Positions 34,678-42,111 of a stretch of DNA of 50,338 bases are shown here, piece by piece. The translations under genes were made by a program, and so were the position numbers. The notes below the pieces were generated by a model that searched no databases, was not told the DNA's origin, and was given only the letters and a program-made list of their open reading frames with translations. Position 1 is the first letter of the stretch, and each line of letters begins with the position of its first letter. The stretch is from NCBI GenBank assembly GCA_949841355.1, contig CATKZP010000020.1:1-50338 (forward strand), written 5' to 3'. This DNA comes from an uncultured Oscillospiraceae bacterium (GTDB lineage: Bacteria > Bacillota > Clostridia > Oscillospirales > Oscillospiraceae).

Positions 34678-34685
34678 CCTCACGC

Positions 34686-36287
34686 TCAAAACCTGGCCCC
34701 GCCGAACTCGGACAGGGTGATCTGCTTGTTGCGCTCCGCGGTCCAGCTGATGGACCACTGGGAGGCGAACAGCAGCAGCTGGTTCTGCCGGTAGTCCTCC
34801 ACCAGCATGGCGTCCCCGGGGAGGGTGAGGTCCTCCGCTCGCAGAGGCTCGTCCCCGTCGTGATGGAGCCAGCGCAGGTACTCATAGGGCAGGCTCTCGG
34901 CGTACAAATCCACGCCGTATTCGTTTTTCAGCCGGTACTCCAGCACGTCGAACTGCAGGGTGCCGACGACGCCCACAATGACCTCCTCCATGCCGGAGTA
35001 AGGGGTTTTGAAGATCTGGATGGCGCCCTCCTGGGCGATCTGCTCCATGCCCTTGAGGAACTGCTTGCGCTTCATGGTGTCCATGGAGCGCACCCGGCGG
35101 AAGTGCTCGGGGGCAAAGGTGGGGATGGGGTCGAACCGGAACTTATGGGCGGCGGTGCACAGGGTGTCCCCGATGGAGAAGATGCCCGGGTCGAACACGC
35201 CGATGATGTCCCCGGCGTAGGCCTCCTCAATGATCTCCCGCTCGGCGGCCATGAGCTGCTGGGGCCGGGAGAGCTTGATTTTTTTGCCGCCCTGGACGTG
35301 GTAGACCTCCTTGTCCGCCTCAAATTTGCCGGACACCACCCGCATGAAGGCGATGCGGTCCCGGTGGGCCTTGTTCATGTTGGCCTGGATCTTGAACACA
35401 AAGGCGGAGAAGCCGTCGTCAAAGGAGTCGATGAGTTCCTCTCCGGCGGTGCGGGGGAGGGGGGCGGTGGTCATGCGCAGAAAGTCCTCCAGGAAGGGCT
35501 CCACGCCGAAGTTGGTCAGCGCCGAGCCGAAGAATACCGGGGAGAGCTGTCCGTGGCGCACCCGGTCCATGTCGAACTCGCAGGAGGCGCCGTCCAGCAG
35601 CTCGATCTCGTCGCTGAGCTGGTCCCGGAAGGACTGGCCGATCAGATTTGCCAGCTCCGGGTCGTCCAGGCTGACCTCGGTGGCGGTGGCGGCCTTGGAC
35701 CCGCCGTTGGAGGTGAAGTGGATGATGCGTTTGCGCTCCCGGTCGTAGACGCCCTGGAACGCCTTGCCGCAGCCGATGGGCCAGTTGACGGCGTATGTGT
35801 CGATGCCCAGCTCGTGCTCCAGCTCCTGGCACAGCTCGAAGGGGTCCCGGGCCTCCCGGTCCATCTTGTTGATGAAGGTGAAGATGGGGATGTCCCGCAG
35901 GCGGCACACCTTGAAGAGCTTCCGGGTCTGGGCCTCCACGCCCTTGGCGGCGTCGATGACCATGACGGCGGAGTCGGCGGCCATGAGGGTGCGGTAGGTG
36001 TCCTCGGAGAAGTCCTGGTGGCCGGGGGTGTCCAGGATGTTGATGCAGAAGCCCTCGTACTGGAACTGCATCACGGAGGACGTGACGGAGATGCCCCGCT
36101 GCTTTTCAATCTCCATCCAGTCGGAGGTGGCGGCCCGGGCGTTTTTCTTGCCCTTGACCACGCCAGCCTGGGCGATGGCCCCGCCGTAGAGCAGGAATTT
36201 TTCCGTGAGGGTGGTTTTGCCCGCGTCCGGGTGGGAGATGATGGCGAAGGTCCTCCGCCGCTTAATTTCGGATTCGTATTGTGACAT
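34686..36287 (-). CDS. prfC: Peptide chain release factor 3
   Basis: This 533-residue translational GTPase recycles RF1/RF2 after termination. G1 is HPDAGKTT (19-26), switch I contains RGISVTSSVMQF, G3 is DTPGHQDFSEDTYRTL near 86 and G4 NKMDREARDP near 140. The C-terminal domains follow the RF3 pattern (GVVGTLQFDVLEYRLKNEYGVD). Length is normal. The Shine-Dalgarno TTTGGAGG precedes the ATG at 36287. A start-stop AUG-UAA with its own strong ribosome site lies in the leader. Confidence 0.97.
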   Translation of the reverse strand: MSQYESEIKRRRTFAIISHPDAGKTTLTEKFLLYGGAIAQAGVVKGKKNARAATSDWMEIEKQRGISVTSSVMQFQYEGFCINILDTPGHQDFSEDTYRTLMAADSAVMVIDAAKGVEAQTRKLFKVCRLRDIPIFTFINKMDREARDPFELCQELEHELGIDTYAVNWPIGCGKAFQGVYDRERKRIIHFTSNGGSKAATATEVSLDDPELANLIGQSFRDQLSDEIELLDGASCEFDMDRVRHGQLSPVFFGSALTNFGVEPFLEDFLRMTTAPLPRTAGEELIDSFDDGFSAFVFKIQANMNKAHRDRIAFMRVVSGKFEADKEVYHVQGGKKIKLSRPQQLMAAEREIIEEAYAGDIIGVFDPGIFSIGDTLCTAAHKFRFDPIPTFAPEHFRRVRSMDTMKRKQFLKGMEQIAQEGAIQIFKTPYSGMEEVIVGVVGTLQFDVLEYRLKNEYGVDLYAESLPYEYLRWLHHDGDEPLRAEDLTLPGDAMLVEDYRQNQLLLFASQWSISWTAERNKQITLSEFGGARF

Positions 36288-36329
36288 GACAGTCCCTCCA
36301 AAGGATGATTTTTGATTGGAAAGGGCTTT

Positions 36330-36349
36330 TTACATGGGGAAAACCTCCT
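36330..36349 (-). promoter_or_regulatory. Start-stop (AUG-UAA) element with strong ribosome site, leader of prfC
   Basis: On the minus strand AGGAGG (36349-36344), 8 bases, then ATGTAA (36335-36330). This would initiate and terminate at once, 42 bases before prfC. A TATACT at 36374-36369 just upstream shows it is transcribed with prfC if that is the -10. Confidence 0.5.
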
Positions 36350-36431
36350 AAAGAAAGCGCAGTTTTCATAGTATACCACAATCATCAAGAGAAGAAAAGA
36401 CGCGCCGTTGGATAAATTTGATTTTAGCGCC

Positions 36432-37277
36432 CTACAGCACCGTATGGGCGTGCCGCGTCACGTGGCACCCCAGATTCACCGCGCAGGGCAGTCCCGCGAT
36501 ATGCGTCCCCTGGGTCAAAATCGCGGCGGACAGCGCCGTGGTCCGCCCGCCCAGCCCCTGGGGGCCGATGCCCAGGCGGTTGGCCCGGTCCAAAATCCGC
36601 TCCTCCATGGCGGCGTAGAAGGGGTCGGGGTGGCGCGCCCCGGCGGGGCGCAGCAGGGCCCGCTTGGCCAGCAGGGCGGCCGCCTCCGACGTGCCCCCCA
36701 GCCCCACGCCGATCACCACCGGCGGGCAGGGGTTGGACCCGGCCCGGGACACGCACTCCACCACGAAGTCCTCCACCTGCTCCGCGCCGGCGGAGGGATT
36801 GAACATGCGCAGCTGCGTCATATTCTCGCTGCCGAAGCCCTTGGGGGCCACGGTGATATCCACCCGGTCCCCGGGGACCATGCGCAGGTGGAGGATGGCG
36901 GGAGTGTTGTCGTTGGTGTTTACCCGCCGCAGGGGGTCGCCTACCACGCTCAGCCGCAGACGGCCCTCCAGATAGCCCCGGCGGACGCCCTCGTTCACCG
37001 CGTCCTCCAGGCTGCCGCCGGTGAGGTGGCAGTCCTGCCCCCAGTCCAAAAACACCACCGCCATGCCGGTGTCCTGGCAGATGGGCAGGCCCTTGGCCTG
37101 CGCGAATTCCCAGTTCTCCGTCAGATCCCCCAGGACGGCCTGTCCCACCGGGGAGGGCTCGGCTTTCCGGGCGGAACAAATCGCGTCCCGCAGGTCCTGG
37201 GGCAGGACGGTGTTGGCCTCGATGCACAGCGCCCGGATGGCGCCGGACAGGTCGTTCGCCTGGATTTCCCGCACCAT
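36432..37277 (-). CDS. Fumarate hydratase class I alpha-like (Fe-S hydro-lyase N-terminal domain)
   Basis: This 281-residue protein matches the alpha subunit / N-terminal domain of class I fumarase and L-tartrate dehydratase, which hold a 4Fe-4S cluster. The three ligand cysteines are Cys67 (LPICQDTG), Cys184 (SNPCPP) and Cys271 (NLGCHVTRHA). GGRTTALSA is also conserved. The beta subunit normally needed for activity is not adjacent on either side. The gene instead abuts an amidohydrolase gene with no gap (stop and start adjoin at 37278), so its role may be in the same catabolic route. Confidence 0.9.
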   Translation of the reverse strand: MVREIQANDLSGAIRALCIEANTVLPQDLRDAICSARKAEPSPVGQAVLGDLTENWEFAQAKGLPICQDTGMAVVFLDWGQDCHLTGGSLEDAVNEGVRRGYLEGRLRLSVVGDPLRRVNTNDNTPAILHLRMVPGDRVDITVAPKGFGSENMTQLRMFNPSAGAEQVEDFVVECVSRAGSNPCPPVVIGVGLGGTSEAAALLAKRALLRPAGARHPDPFYAAMEERILDRANRLGIGPQGLGGRTTALSAAILTQGTHIAGLPCAVNLGCHVTRHAHTVL

Positions 37278-38423
37278 TCAGACCACCTCCTGTCCGTCGA
37301 TGAGCACGTGGGTGACGCGGGTGCGCCAGTGGAAGGGATGGCCGTCCATCACCACCACGTCCGCGTCCTTGCCGGGGGCCAGGGAGCCCATCCGGTTCCC
37401 CACCCCGCAGATGCAGGCGGCGTTGATGGTGATGGAGGCCAGGGCGTCCTCCTCGTCCATCCCCGCCCGGGCGGCCATGGCGGCGCAGAAGGGGAGCAGG
37501 GCGATGGGGGTCTCCGGGTGGTCGGTGCAGATGGCCACCTGCACCCCCGCCCGGGCCAGAATGGCGGTGTTCTCCATGGTGAGGTTTTGAAGCTCCGGCT
37601 TGCTCCGGTCGGTGAGGAAGGGCCCCGTGATGACGGGGACGCCCTCCCGGGCCAGAAAGTCCGCGATGCGGTGGCCCTCGGTGCCGTGGACCACGGCGCA
37701 GTCCAGCCCGAATTCCTTGGACAGCCGGACGGCGGTGGCGATGTCGTCCGCCCGGTGGGCGTGGAAGTGGGCGGGCAGGCGGCCGGTGACCACCGGGCGC
37801 AGGGCGTCCAGCCGGGCGTCGAAGTCCGGCTCGTCCAGGGCGGGGTCCGCTGCGGCCCGGGCGTATTTCGCCTCGTAGTTCAGCGCCTGGGTGAGCTGCT
37901 CCCGGATGAGCTGGGCGGCGGCCATGCGGCTGGCGCAGCCCGGCGTTCCGTGGTGCCGCTTGGGGTTTTCCCCCAGGGCGAACTTCATGGCGGCGGGGGC
38001 GCGCACCGCCATCTGGTCGATGAGCGTGCCCGCGGTTTTGAGCAGGACGGACTGCCCGCCGATGGGGTTGGCGGAGCCGGGCCCGGTGTGGACGCAGGTG
38101 ATTCCCGCCTGCCGAGCCTCCTCAAAGTAGCGGTTGAAGGGGTCCGCGCCGTCCAGCGCCCGAAGCTGAGGGGCGCAGGGGGCGGCGCCGTGGTTGAGAT
38201 CGTCCTCCCCCTCGCCGCAGCCGTACAGCCCCAGATGGCAGTGGGCGTCGATGAAGCCGGGCAGGACGTGGCCCCCGCCGGCGTCGATGAGGCCGGGCCC
38301 GGCGTCCTCCGGCAGCTGAGACATGGGGCCCGCCTGGGCGATGCGGCCGCCCTGGATGAGGACGAAGCCGTTGGGGATGGTGCCGTTTTCCATGGTGTGG
38401 ACGACGCCGTTGACGATGAGCAT
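37278..38423 (-). CDS. Amidohydrolase family protein (imidazolonepropionase-like)
   Basis: This 381-residue TIM-barrel metal hydrolase has the HxH metal site in FIDAHCHLG near residue 57, GITCVHTGPGSANPIGGQSVLLKT, PAHFHAHRADD, VVHGTEGHR and the metal Asp in ICTDHPETP. GKDADVVVMDG marks the C-terminal beta-sandwich return. Such enzymes cleave C-N bonds of cyclic amides. AAGGAGG precedes the start at 38423. It forms a two-gene unit with the fumarase alpha-like protein. The precise substrate is not evident. Confidence 0.88.
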   Translation of the reverse strand: MLIVNGVVHTMENGTIPNGFVLIQGGRIAQAGPMSQLPEDAGPGLIDAGGGHVLPGFIDAHCHLGLYGCGEGEDDLNHGAAPCAPQLRALDGADPFNRYFEEARQAGITCVHTGPGSANPIGGQSVLLKTAGTLIDQMAVRAPAAMKFALGENPKRHHGTPGCASRMAAAQLIREQLTQALNYEAKYARAAADPALDEPDFDARLDALRPVVTGRLPAHFHAHRADDIATAVRLSKEFGLDCAVVHGTEGHRIADFLAREGVPVITGPFLTDRSKPELQNLTMENTAILARAGVQVAICTDHPETPIALLPFCAAMAARAGMDEEDALASITINAACICGVGNRMGSLAPGKDADVVVMDGHPFHWRTRVTHVLIDGQEVV

Positions 38424-38487
38424 GGGGATTCCTCCTTGTCCTGTGGGGAGCGCGCAGGGTTCGACGAATTTTTTCCGCCCGCCGTGG

Positions 38488-38604
38488 TATGCTGTAGCTG
38501 CGGCGCGAGGCCGTGGCATGGGAGCATCCCATGCGGTCATTCCATTCTCCCGCGCAAATATACCCTTGGGCTCTTTTCCCGGACGGGGAAAAGAGCCGTT
38601 TTTT
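38488..38604 (+). ncRNA. Candidate small RNA ending in an orphan terminator
   Basis: A perfect hairpin GCATGGGA-GCA-TCCCATGC (38515-38533) is followed by a strong plus-strand terminator (38569-38604). No plus-strand gene lies upstream to need it; the flanking genes are both on the minus strand. A short RNA from this strand would overlap the 5' leader of the amidohydrolase. No convincing promoter was found. Confidence 0.35.
38569..38604 (+). terminator. Orphan plus-strand terminator
   Basis: GGCTCTTTTCCC / GGGGAAAAGAGCC with a short loop, followed by GTTTTTT. Confidence 0.75.
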
Positions 38605-38661
38605 ATGAAGAAGGGCGGAGAAGCGCCGGGCCTGCTTCGCGGCGTGACGGCGGCCAGCTGT

Positions 38662-38700
38662 AAAAAAAGAAAGGGAGGACGCGGCCGCGTCCCCCCTTTT
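38662..38700 (-). terminator. Terminator after the S1-domain gene
   Basis: AAGGGAGGACGC / GCGTCCCCCCTT. On the minus strand it is followed by TTTCTTTTTTT; on the plus strand by TT. Confidence 0.8.
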
Positions 38701-38710
38701 GGTGTCGGGT

Positions 38711-39202
38711 CTATTTTCTTCCGCCGCGGCGATTGCCCCGCTTTTCGTTCATGTGGAGCTCGGACAGCTTGCTGTCGGAGCTCTGCATAAACTGCTTCAG
38801 CTGGTCCTCAAAGCTGGCCGGTCCCCGGGGCTGGGCGGGTTCCGGGGTAAAGCCGCGCCCCGGAGCGGGACGGCGGCTGGGCGGACGGCGTTCGCCCTCG
38901 GGCCGGGGGGGGCGGTCGCCGGGACCGCCGGGACGCGGGCCGGGCCGGCGCTCAGGGCGGGGCGGCGGGGGCAGCGCCTGCTTGATGGACAGGTTGATGC
39001 GGTTATTGTCGTCAATGCCGATGACCTTCACCTTGACATCCTGACCCTCGCTGAGCAGGTCGTGCACGTCGTTGACATAGGAATAGGCGATCTCGGAAAT
39101 GTGCACCAGCCCCGAACGGTTGCCGGGAAGGGACACAAACGCACCAAATTTGGTGATCCCCGTCACCTTTCCATCCAAAATAGAACCAACTTCAATCCCC
39201 AT
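38711..39202 (-). CDS. yabR: S1 RNA-binding domain protein (YabR-like)
   Basis: The 163-residue protein is one S1 domain (VGSILDGKVTGITKFGAFVSLPGNRSGLVHISEIAYSYV, residues 5-75) with a Pro/Arg/Gly-rich disordered tail (residues about 78-135) and a basic end NEKRGNRRGGRK. It sits immediately after divIC as YabR does in Bacillus and many Clostridia. The binding target is not known from sequence. The tail is longer and richer in Pro and Gly than usual. Confidence 0.88.
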   Translation of the reverse strand: MGIEVGSILDGKVTGITKFGAFVSLPGNRSGLVHISEIAYSYVNDVHDLLSEGQDVKVKVIGIDDNNRINLSIKQALPPPPRPERRPGPRPGGPGDRPPRPEGERRPPSRRPAPGRGFTPEPAQPRGPASFEDQLKQFMQSSDSKLSELHMNEKRGNRRGGRK

Positions 39203-39257
39203 AAATCTCTTTTTTCCCTCTCAATATGTATTGGAATTTTGCGCTTCTCCGCGCTTC

Positions 39258-39536
39258 TTAATTGGAGGAGTCCACAAACTCGATCTCGCCGGGTTCCATC
39301 AGGCCCAGCCTGCTGCGGGCGATGTCGGCCAAATAGTCCGGATCACTGCTGCGGGCGATGCCTTCTTCCAGGGCGGCGTTGGCCTCCCGCTGGGCCTGGA
39401 CCTGGCGGTTGAGCGCGTCCCGGTCGGCCTGGGCGGCGTTGAGCTGCGCCTGGGTGGACAGCAGAGCGGCGGCCACTGCGGCCAGCAGCACCAGCACGAG
39501 TATTTTTGTGGCGACGCCAGCGCGCTTGAGCTTCAT
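39258..39536 (-). CDS. divIC: Septum formation initiator DivIC/FtsB family
   Basis: The 92-residue protein has a short cytoplasmic N-terminus, one membrane span (ILVLVLLAAVAAALLS), a coiled coil (residues about 30-62) and the DivIC-type end PDYLADIARSRLGLMEPGEIEFVD. DivIC joins DivIB and FtsL in the septal ring. GGAAGGAGGGAG precedes the start. The preceding yabQ frame runs about 190 bp into this gene. Its TAA is followed by GAAGCGCG. Confidence 0.9.
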   Translation of the reverse strand: MKLKRAGVATKILVLVLLAAVAAALLSTQAQLNAAQADRDALNRQVQAQREANAALEEGIARSSDPDYLADIARSRLGLMEPGEIEFVDSSN

Positions 39537-40008
39537 GGTCTGCCGCTCCCTCCTTCCCGTTTCCTGAGAAACGGTATACTACATTCATTTTATACCAACC
39601 CAACCAATTTTGGAAGAGTTTTTTTTGATTTTCCAAAAATTTTTTCGCGCCCCTGGCCGCGGCCCGCGCCGGCGCGGTGAGCAGCCGCCAAAGCCTGCGC
39701 GCCAGCTCCGCCAGACCCAGCAGCGCGGGCAGCACCAGGCGGCTCAGGGTGAGGAAGTACGTTCCGCCCCCCAGGGCCACCGCGGCCATATGGTAGATGC
39801 GCACCCGCCCGTCGTCCCGCAAGAGGGTGAACAGGAACAGCGCCGCCGCGGCGCCCAGCCAGAACAGCAGGTCCAGCGCGAAGGCCAGGCCGGGCACCGG
39901 GGAGGTGCGCCGCAGGGTGCGCATCCCGTCGTAGACCAGCCCCAGCAGCGCCCCCAGCAGCAGCCCCTGCCCGAACACGGCGGCCTGGGCCGCGATGTCC
40001 ACGTGCAT
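39343..40008 (-). CDS. yabQ: Spore cortex biosynthesis protein YabQ (3' end uncertain)
   Basis: The first 130 or so residues fit YabQ: four membrane spans, with GALLGLVYDGMRTLRR near residue 20 and FTLLRDDGRVRIYHMAAVALGGGTYFL. YabQ is a mother-cell membrane protein required for the spore cortex. After LENQKKLFQNW the frame continues into divIC with an Arg/Gly-rich, out-of-frame-looking tail. An A8 tract (39619-39626) lies at that point, and a one-base shift either way ends the protein within about 15 codons. The true end is probably near 39575-39595. Start ATG at 40008. Confidence 0.8.
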   Translation of the reverse strand: MHVDIAAQAAVFGQGLLLGALLGLVYDGMRTLRRTSPVPGLAFALDLLFWLGAAAALFLFTLLRDDGRVRIYHMAAVALGGGTYFLTLSRLVLPALLGLAELARRLWRLLTAPARAAARGAKKFLENQKKLFQNWLGWYKMNVVYRFSGNGKEGAADHEAQARWRRHKNTRAGAAGRSGRRSAVHPGAAQRRPGRPGRAQPPGPGPAGGQRRPGRRHRPQQ

Positions 40009-40011
40009 GGC

Positions 40012-40290
40012 TCAGCGCAGCAGGCGGGAGAAGAAGCCGCCCCGGCCTCCGCTCTCCTCCTCATAGCTCACCGAGTCGATATCCCCGTCCACCTTCAGGT
40101 CGCCGCCGTCCAGGGACAGCTTTTCGATGTGCAGGTTTTCCCCCGCCACCACCATGGCCCCCCGGGAGGTGGACAGCACGATGGTGTTCTCATCAAACCG
40201 CTCCACGTCCTCCACGCCGGACACGGTGAGGCTCTTCCGGTCCTCAATTACCACGTGGTGGGGGGCGGACACGCCGCCTTCATATGCCAT
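40012..40290 (-). CDS. yabP: Sporulation protein YabP
   Basis: The 92-residue protein matches YabP: HHVVIEDRKSLTVSGVEDVERFDENTIVLSTSRGAMVVAGENLHIEKLSLDGGDLKVDG. The fold is related to YqfC-type spore proteins and the gene is needed for cortex formation. AAGGAGATGG precedes the ATG at 40290. It starts the yabP-yabQ-divIC-yabR set, and a sigma-E-like promoter lies at 40321-40349. hslR/rqcP, usually upstream, is absent. Confidence 0.94.
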   Translation of the reverse strand: MAYEGGVSAPHHVVIEDRKSLTVSGVEDVERFDENTIVLSTSRGAMVVAGENLHIEKLSLDGGDLKVDGDIDSVSYEEESGGRGGFFSRLLR

Positions 40291-40320
40291 AGAACCATCT
40301 CCTTGATTCTCAGATGGTCC

Positions 40321-40349
40321 ATCATATGGGGTTTGTCCGGGGAATATGT
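40321..40349 (-). promoter_or_regulatory. Sigma-E-like promoter of yabP
   Basis: On the minus strand ACATATT (40349-40343), 14 bp, CATATGAT (40328-40321). The sigma-E consensus is KMATATT-N14/15-CATACAHT, so this has three mismatches in all. It is 30 bp before yabP, which is sigma-E-dependent in Bacillus. Confidence 0.6.
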
Positions 40350-40356
40350 GTGGAAA

Positions 40357-41520
40357 TCACTCCTGGCCGCCGGGGCCGGGCTCCTCGGGCCCGGCGGGGG
40401 CGGCCGGGACGGCCAGCCGGGCGCGCAGGTCGTTTTTCAGCAGGGTGTAGACCACCGCGGCGATGGGGACGCTCATGACCATGCCGATGAGGCCCAGCAG
40501 GGAGCCGCCCACCGTGACCGCCGCCAGCACCCAGATGCCGGGCAGGCCCATGGTGGTGCCCACCACCCGGGGGTAGATAAGGTTTCCCTCCAGCTGCTGG
40601 AGGGCGACCAGGAACACCAGGAACCAGAAGGCCTCCATGGGGCGGATCATCACCAGCAGCAGCACCGCCACGGCGGCCCCCAGATAGGCCCCCGCGATGG
40701 GGATAAGGGCGGACACGCCGATGATGACCGAGATCAGGGGGGCGTAGTCAAAGCGGAAGATGCACATGCCGGCAAAGCACAGCCCGCCCAGAATGCAGGC
40801 CTCCACCAGCTGGCCGTTGACGTATTTGGAGAAGGTGTCCACCGTCAGCCGGGCCACGGACAGCACCCGCGTGGATACCCGCTGGGGGAGATAGGCCCTC
40901 ACCAGCCGGCGGCACTGGGCGGTGAGCCGGGGTGCGCCGGACAGCATGTAGATGGAGAACACCAGCGCCAGCACCCCGGTGATGACGCCGGACACCACCA
41001 CGCTGGTCATGGTGACCAGGTGGGGCAGGGTGTTGGTCAGCGTGTCCAGCGCGCCGGTGAGCAGCTTTTGCAGGGACTCGCTGATGCCGGAGGACAGGTC
41101 CAGGCTGGCCAGCTGCTCCAGGTCCAGCTTGGCCACCACCCAGTCGTACAGGTCCTGGAAGTTGGCGGCGTAGGTGCTCAGGTTGCCGATGAACATTTCA
41201 ATGCTGTGGGTGAGCTCGGGGACTACCAGGGCCACCAGCACGGCGATGAAGAGGATGACCGTGAGGTACGCGGTGACCACCGCCAGGGGCCGGGCGGCCC
41301 GCCGGACCTGGCCGGGGAGGAGCCGCTCATAGTGCCGGGCAAAGAAGTTGCAGGGCCGGTCCAGGATGAAGGCGATGACCAGGCCGATGATCAGCGGCTG
41401 AAACGCGCCGGCCACCCCGGCCAGCCAGCCGCCCACCGCGTCCAGCTTGACGATGACCGCCACCAGCACCACCGCGTAGGTGATGAGCAGAATCAGACTG
41501 CGAAACAGCTTTTTCTCCAT
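40357..41520 (-). CDS. AI-2E family transporter
   Basis: This 387-residue protein has seven to eight membrane spans and the family landmarks PLIIGLVIAFILDRPCNFF, FSKYVNGQLVEACILGGLCFAGMCIFRFDYAPLISVIIGVSALIPIAGAYLGA and LQQLEGNLIYPRVVGTTMGLPGIWVLAAVTVGGSLLGLIGM. Family members (PF01594) export AI-2 or act as Na+/H+ antiporters. The specific role here is unknown. It follows the NUDIX gene by 4 bases. Confidence 0.93.
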   Translation of the reverse strand: MEKKLFRSLILLITYAVVLVAVIVKLDAVGGWLAGVAGAFQPLIIGLVIAFILDRPCNFFARHYERLLPGQVRRAARPLAVVTAYLTVILFIAVLVALVVPELTHSIEMFIGNLSTYAANFQDLYDWVVAKLDLEQLASLDLSSGISESLQKLLTGALDTLTNTLPHLVTMTSVVVSGVITGVLALVFSIYMLSGAPRLTAQCRRLVRAYLPQRVSTRVLSVARLTVDTFSKYVNGQLVEACILGGLCFAGMCIFRFDYAPLISVIIGVSALIPIAGAYLGAAVAVLLLVMIRPMEAFWFLVFLVALQQLEGNLIYPRVVGTTMGLPGIWVLAAVTVGGSLLGLIGMVMSVPIAAVVYTLLKNDLRARLAVPAAPAGPEEPGPGGQE

Positions 41521-41524
41521 AGAG

Positions 41525-42010
41525 TCATTCTCCTATTCCAATGTTTTTTCCCGATCTGCCATGGCGGGCGGCCCAGTCTGGCAGCCACGTGCGCGTGGGG
41601 GCGGACAGGTTGGGGGGCAGCTGGTCCCAGGGGAAGAAGCGCAGCTGCTCCACCTCGCCCGGCTGGCACTGGGGCGTGCCGGACCAGTCCCGGCAGAAAA
41701 ATACAAAGTCCACGTTATATACCTCGTCGCCGTTGGGATAGACGTAGTGCTGGTCCGGCCCGGAGAGCACCTGCGTCAGCTCCAGTCGGTGGGCGGTCAG
41801 GCCGGTCTCCTCCAGCAGCTCCCGGCGGGCGGTGTCCTGAGCGGACTCCCCCGGCTCCATGGAGCCCGCCGCGGAGCAGTCCCAGCAGTGGTCGTCGCTG
41901 CGCAGCTGGAGCAGGACGCGGCCCTGCGCGTCCTCCAGAATGACGCTGGATCCCACCTGGATCAGGGGGCGGCGGCCCACCAAGGCGCGCAGGTCCATGA
42001 TATAGCCCAT
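41525..42010 (-). CDS. NUDIX hydrolase
   Basis: The 161-residue protein has a complete NUDIX box (G-x5-E-x7-REuxEExGu) in GSMEPGESAQDTARRELLEE-TGL, residues about 49-71. QVGSSVILEDAQGRVLLQLRSDDHCWDCSAAG before it is typical of (d)NTP- or sugar-nucleotide-cleaving members. The start at 42010 follows GGGAGG by 6 bases; the downstream ATG at 41998 is less likely. It is the first gene behind the promoter at 42063-42091. Confidence 0.9.
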   Translation of the reverse strand: MGYIMDLRALVGRRPLIQVGSSVILEDAQGRVLLQLRSDDHCWDCSAAGSMEPGESAQDTARRELLEETGLTAHRLELTQVLSGPDQHYVYPNGDEVYNVDFVFFCRDWSGTPQCQPGEVEQLRFFPWDQLPPNLSAPTRTWLPDWAARHGRSGKNIGIGE

Positions 42011-42062
42011 AGAGCCTCCCGGCGGCTGTCAAATTTTTTCTCCGCAAAGCCGCGCCGCCCCT

Positions 42063-42091
42063 AGTATACCACCGGGGGCGGCCCGCGTCAA
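42063..42091 (-). promoter_or_regulatory. Promoter of the NUDIX/AI-2E unit
   Basis: On the minus strand TTGACG (42091-42086), 17 bp, TATACT (42068-42063). The -35 lies in a 15-bp sequence tandemly duplicated at 42087-42116. Confidence 0.6.
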
Positions 42092-42111
42092 ATGATTCAG
42101 AGTCAAATGAT

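Noticed and set aside
36408..38663. 751-codon plus-strand open frame antisense to the fumarase and amidohydrolase genes.
   Set aside because: It has shadow composition and no domain; two well-defined genes occupy the other strand.
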